DNA of 64,000 nucleotides from SSF26 sp037443945 (GTDB taxonomy: Bacteria > Chloroflexota > Anaerolineae > J102), in assembly GCA_037443945.1 (NCBI GenBank), contig JBBINH010000001.1, forward strand, positions 124,001 to 188,000. The letters are read 5' to 3'. Positions within the stretch are counted from its first letter, which is position 1, and each line of letters begins with the position of its first letter. Made by a program: the position numbers and the translations under genes. The notes under the pieces were generated by a model, which searched no databases, was not told where the DNA came from, and saw only the letters and a program-made list of their open reading frames with translations. Below, piece by piece: positions 61,113 through 64,000 of this stretch.

Positions 61113-63710
61113 TTACGGACACTGCGCGCCCTGGAAGCCGCCGGCGATCCAGTCGAGGCTCTTGATCCCTTCCGGGGGATTGACACACTCGGCGGGGAAG
61201 ACCATCACATCGACGAGTTGAACCTCGCCCAGGGCCGGGTCAAACTCGCCGGTCGTGCCATACGCAACCGGCTCGACCGCCTGATGTCCCTTGCCGAGCG
61301 CCATCTTGATCACACCGCTGGGGGTCTCGAACTCCAGGCCCTCAAAGGCAGCGATCACCTGCTCGACGGTTGGCCATTTGCCGCCGTTGTCGGCGATGGC
61401 TTTCTCATAGGCGGCCTTCACGCCGAAGAGCGCCTGGGACATGTGATACGAGGGATACACCGGGCGGACGGAGAACCGATCGGTGTAGACCTGCTTGAAC
61501 CAGCGGCTCAGATCGGTGTCGGGGGCAAAAGCGCCGTGGGGACCGCGAGCGCCGATGACCAATCCCGGCGGTATGTCCTTGCCCAGCCGCGGCAGGGCCG
61601 TGTCTCCGGTGGTGAGCACCAGCATGCTATCCTTGCCCAGGCCACGCGGGATGCCCTGGATAAGCAGACCCTCCAGATCGCCGCCCCAGAAACTGGAATG
61701 GATCACATCGGATCGCGCCGCCAGCAGGGCGGAAATCTCGGCCGAGAATTCACCGGCCAACAGCCGCGGGAACTGGATTGTGCCGATAACCGTGCCCGGC
61801 TTCAGTTTGAACAGCGCCTGGCTGAAGGCATTCCAGGAATCCTGGCCCCAGGCATAGTTCTGGTTGATGCCGGAGACGGTGCTCAGGTCGGGTTTCTTGG
61901 CCGCCACATAGCGGGCGGCACCCACACTGTCGATGATCTGGTGGGCGTGGGTGCGGAACAAGTAGGTGTGATCGGCCTCCTCGAAGATCTGGTTGGTGCC
62001 GCAGTCGAAAAAGACGGTCAGCGTCTTCAGCTCCTCGACGACCGGCGCCACGGCCAGACAGTCGGCGCTGGAGATGTAGCCGATCACCAAGTCCACTTTC
62101 TCGTCGGTCACCAGGCGGCGGTATTCGGCCACCTGCTTATCGGCGCCGCCGGCCTCGTCAATGTAAACGGGCACGATTCGCGCCGTACCGATGCCGGGCG
62201 TGTTATACGGCGCCGGCGCGCGTCCGGCGTTGATCTGTTCGATCAAGATTTCGGCGGCGTTGCGCGAGGGGATGCCAAAAGGTGCTGCCGCCGCGCCGGA
62301 CAGGAAGGTCACGATGCCGATCTTGATTTCCGTCGGTGCGCCTTCAGGTGACGCGATGGGCGCGGGCGTAGGGGCGGGTGCTGCCGTCGGCGCCGCCGCC
62401 ACTGCCGGGGCCTCCCCGAAGAAAGCGGTGACCGGCGTCCAGTTGCCCCCGTGTTGCTCGACCACGGCCAGTTGCTTGATGCCTTGATGGTCGCTGTCAC
62501 TATAGGAGAAGGGCGGCGTCAGACCGGTGGTGAAGTCCTTCAGTCCTTCCAGGGCGGCGATAAAGCTTTCACGCGTCGGGTTGCGGCCGGCTGCGCTCAA
62601 GGCGGTCGCCACCACTTCGCCTACCACCCACGACGAGAGGCTATACCCGCCGGGAACCTCGTCCGGGAAGGCCTTTTTGAGCGCGTCGCGATAGGTCTGG
62701 GCCTCGGGCGCGCGCAGCGGGTCCACGATCCAGGCGCCGGCCAAAACCCCTTCGGCCGCCGTACCCGCCAGGAAAGGCAGGATGGGATCGGCCAGCACGT
62801 AGGTCAGCAGCCACTTGGGTTTGAAGCCGTTCTTTTCGGCCTCCTTCAGCAGCGACGAAGCCGGCACGACAATGGCATAGACGAAGACCAGGTCGGGTTT
62901 GGCCTCCTGCAACTTGAGGGCATGGGAACTGAAGTCGGTTTCGGTGGGGCTATAGGGGACCACGGCTACCGGCTCCACCCCGCGTGCCTTCAAGGCGGCG
63001 ATGAACGCTTCAGCGCCCTCCTTGCCGAAGGCATCGTCCTGATGGAAAACGGCGATACGCTGGGCCTTGAGCATATCGAGCGCATATTGCGCCATCAGCT
63101 TGCCTTCCAGGGCATAGGTGGGCTGGATGCCGAAGACGTTCTTCTTGAAAGGTACAGACCACAACGAGGAACCGGAGGCAATACCCACCACCGGGAGGTT
63201 CTTCTCGGCGGCATAGTCGAGGATGGCGGCGGTTTGCGCCGTGCCCAACGGCCGCACCAGGGCGAAGATGTTATCCTGCTCGACCAGCTTTTTGACGGCA
63301 GCGACCGTATTGGCCGGGGTGTATTGGTCATCCTCGACGATCAGCTTGATCTTACGGCCGTTGATGCCGCCCTGGGCGTTGAGATAATCGAAGTACGCCT
63401 GCAGACCGCGCGCCAGGGGCACACCGATAGTCGCCACCGGACCGGTCTGTGCCGCCGTCATGCCCAGGACAATGGTGTCGGGGGTGATGCCGACATCGCT
63501 GGCGGTCAGCGGTTCGGAAGTCGGGGCCGGCGGCACCGGGGTGCTGGTGGGCGCCGATGTGGGTGTGGGTGGCGCCGGCGTCGGGGTTGCCGCCTCGGTG
63601 GGAGCCGCCGGCGCTTCAGGGGCCGAAGGCGTGGGCCGAGCACAGGCTCCCAGGACCAGGCTCAGCGCCACCAGTAGGCTTAGCCAGGAATACATGCGTT
63701 GGCGAAACAT
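61113..63710 (-). CDS. Lipoprotein with two fused LIV-type periplasmic-binding domains
   Basis: 865 residues. A lipobox LVLGAC (Cys23) anchors it outside the membrane, and a Pro/Thr/Ala linker (about 25-70) follows. Domain 1 (about 75-430) is a type I binding protein (GMTAAQTGPVATIGVPLARG, INGRKIKLIVEDD). After a second Pro/Ala linker (about 435-458) comes a second one (KIGIVTFLSGAAAAPFGIP, through WPTVEQVIAAFEG). Usual LIV binding proteins have one such domain. The two are not close copies, so they may bind different ligands. AGGAGGAG precedes ATG 63710. It feeds LivHMGF. Confidence 0.92.
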   Translation of the reverse strand: MFRQRMYSWLSLLVALSLVLGACARPTPSAPEAPAAPTEAATPTPAPPTPTSAPTSTPVPPAPTSEPLTASDVGITPDTIVLGMTAAQTGPVATIGVPLARGLQAYFDYLNAQGGINGRKIKLIVEDDQYTPANTVAAVKKLVEQDNIFALVRPLGTAQTAAILDYAAEKNLPVVGIASGSSLWSVPFKKNVFGIQPTYALEGKLMAQYALDMLKAQRIAVFHQDDAFGKEGAEAFIAALKARGVEPVAVVPYSPTETDFSSHALKLQEAKPDLVFVYAIVVPASSLLKEAEKNGFKPKWLLTYVLADPILPFLAGTAAEGVLAGAWIVDPLRAPEAQTYRDALKKAFPDEVPGGYSLSSWVVGEVVATALSAAGRNPTRESFIAALEGLKDFTTGLTPPFSYSDSDHQGIKQLAVVEQHGGNWTPVTAFFGEAPAVAAAPTAAPAPTPAPIASPEGAPTEIKIGIVTFLSGAAAAPFGIPSRNAAEILIEQINAGRAPAPYNTPGIGTARIVPVYIDEAGGADKQVAEYRRLVTDEKVDLVIGYISSADCLAVAPVVEELKTLTVFFDCGTNQIFEEADHTYLFRTHAHQIIDSVGAARYVAAKKPDLSTVSGINQNYAWGQDSWNAFSQALFKLKPGTVIGTIQFPRLLAGEFSAEISALLAARSDVIHSSFWGGDLEGLLIQGIPRGLGKDSMLVLTTGDTALPRLGKDIPPGLVIGARGPHGAFAPDTDLSRWFKQVYTDRFSVRPVYPSYHMSQALFGVKAAYEKAIADNGGKWPTVEQVIAAFEGLEFETPSGVIKMALGKGHQAVEPVAYGTTGEFDPALGEVQLVDVMVFPAECVNPPEGIKSLDWIAGGFQGAQCP

Positions 63711-63799
63711 CGAACTCCTCCTTTCAGAGATGGATGAAGGAAAATGGAAAACCATGCTTGACAATACCGCTCCATACGCAGGACCGTCCTGAGCCGAAC

Positions 63800-64000
63800 T
63801 CAAAGGGAATGACCCAAATACAAACGCTTGACCTCGGGGTTCATCTTCAACTCGGCGGTGCTACCACTCAGGCGTATGGCGCCGTTCTGCAGGACGTAGC
63901 CGCGGTCGGCCAGGCTCAGGGCCATGGCGGCATTCTGTTCGGCCATCAGCACCGTCACGCCGGCCGCGTGGATTTGACCGATGATCTCGAAGATGCGGCG
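63800..64000 (-). CDS. livF: ABC transporter ATPase LivF-like, C-terminal fragment
   Basis: Only the last 66 codons are in the window; the gene continues to the right. IIGQIHAAGVTVLMAEQN, the H-loop-side MALSLADRGYVLQNG and STAELKMNPEVKRLYLGHSL are the standard LivF C-terminus. The stop is at 63800-63802, 89 bp before the double-binding-protein gene. It therefore belongs to another or the same LIV system, giving the region two livF genes. Confidence 0.9.
   Translation of the reverse strand, partial: RRIFEIIGQIHAAGVTVLMAEQNAAMALSLADRGYVLQNGAIRLSGSTAELKMNPEVKRLYLGHSL

Noticed and set aside
60156..62351. 731-codon open frame on the plus strand
   Set aside because: It runs antisense to livH and the binding-protein gene and has no recognisable domain; high GC keeps such frames open.

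Overview
The window is about 64 kb of GC-rich (roughly 60% G+C by eye), densely coded bacterial chromosome. The best guess is a member of the Chloroflexota (Anaerolineae/Caldilineae-like). Supporting traits are DUF2723-type and C-terminally extended membrane glycosyltransferases, Pro/Thr-rich linkers in exported proteins, a SpoVS homologue with no sporulation genes around it, T-box regulation, Gram-positive-type regulatory motifs, and a cytoplasmic HdrABC-MvhDGA complex in a bacterium. No marker in the window fixes the genus. Nothing looks like phage, plasmid, CRISPR or an intact insertion sequence.

Layout. 1-7105: 5' part of panE, tsaC, and three envelope-sugar genes (DUF2723 protein, GT4 and a large GT39/ArnT-like membrane protein). 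7185-9638: orphan trpB facing a first moeA. 9933-12610: GT2 glycosyltransferase, flippase-like membrane protein and HD-domain protein. 12649-14294: phosphate-transport pair (DUF47 and PiT). 14511-20868, minus strand: tig-clpP-clpX followed closely by modE-like, a second moeA, moaC and a fused moaD-moaE, so the proteostasis genes and molybdenum-cofactor genes read as one gene train. 21005-24176: mutL, spoVS and a LysM protein. 24285-29961: secreted subtilase and a GAF histidine kinase/LuxR-type response regulator pair. 29962-31065: a 1.1-kb non-coding, apparently decayed stretch. 31066-34343: hutH and adenine deaminase. 34408-39879: R2-like oxidase, then a MarR-controlled heterodimeric ABC exporter. 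40027-43872: a small helical protein, thrS, an AT-rich small membrane gene, an unknown gene behind a LexA-like box, a T-box leader and tRNA-Val.

44056-51779 is the energy-metabolism island: hdrC-hdrB-hdrA-mvhD-mvhG-mvhA, a hydrogenase maturation protease and a small cyclic-nucleotide-binding-domain protein, all overlapping or closely spaced behind one good promoter with an 18-bp perfect palindrome. The predicted complex is a soluble H2-linked electron-bifurcating/confurcating flavin enzyme that exchanges electrons between H2, ferredoxin and a disulfide-like or other acceptor.

51917-64000, minus strand, is a catabolic and uptake train: livF (3' end only), a lipoprotein carrying two fused periplasmic-binding domains, livH, livM, livG, livF, aldehyde dehydrogenase, alpha/beta hydrolase, zinc alcohol dehydrogenase, a second hydrolase and an amidohydrolase. 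It looks built to import and oxidise a small amide, ester or alcohol substrate.

The most unusual items are: a T-box leader behind tRNA-Val that is separated from its likely target thrS by an oppositely oriented LexA-box gene; the double substrate-binding lipoprotein; the MoaD-MoaE fusion; a structured intergenic repeat present twice; several start codons 6-7 bp after a -10 box (probable leaderless mRNAs); and the palindromic operator over the hdr-mvh promoter.
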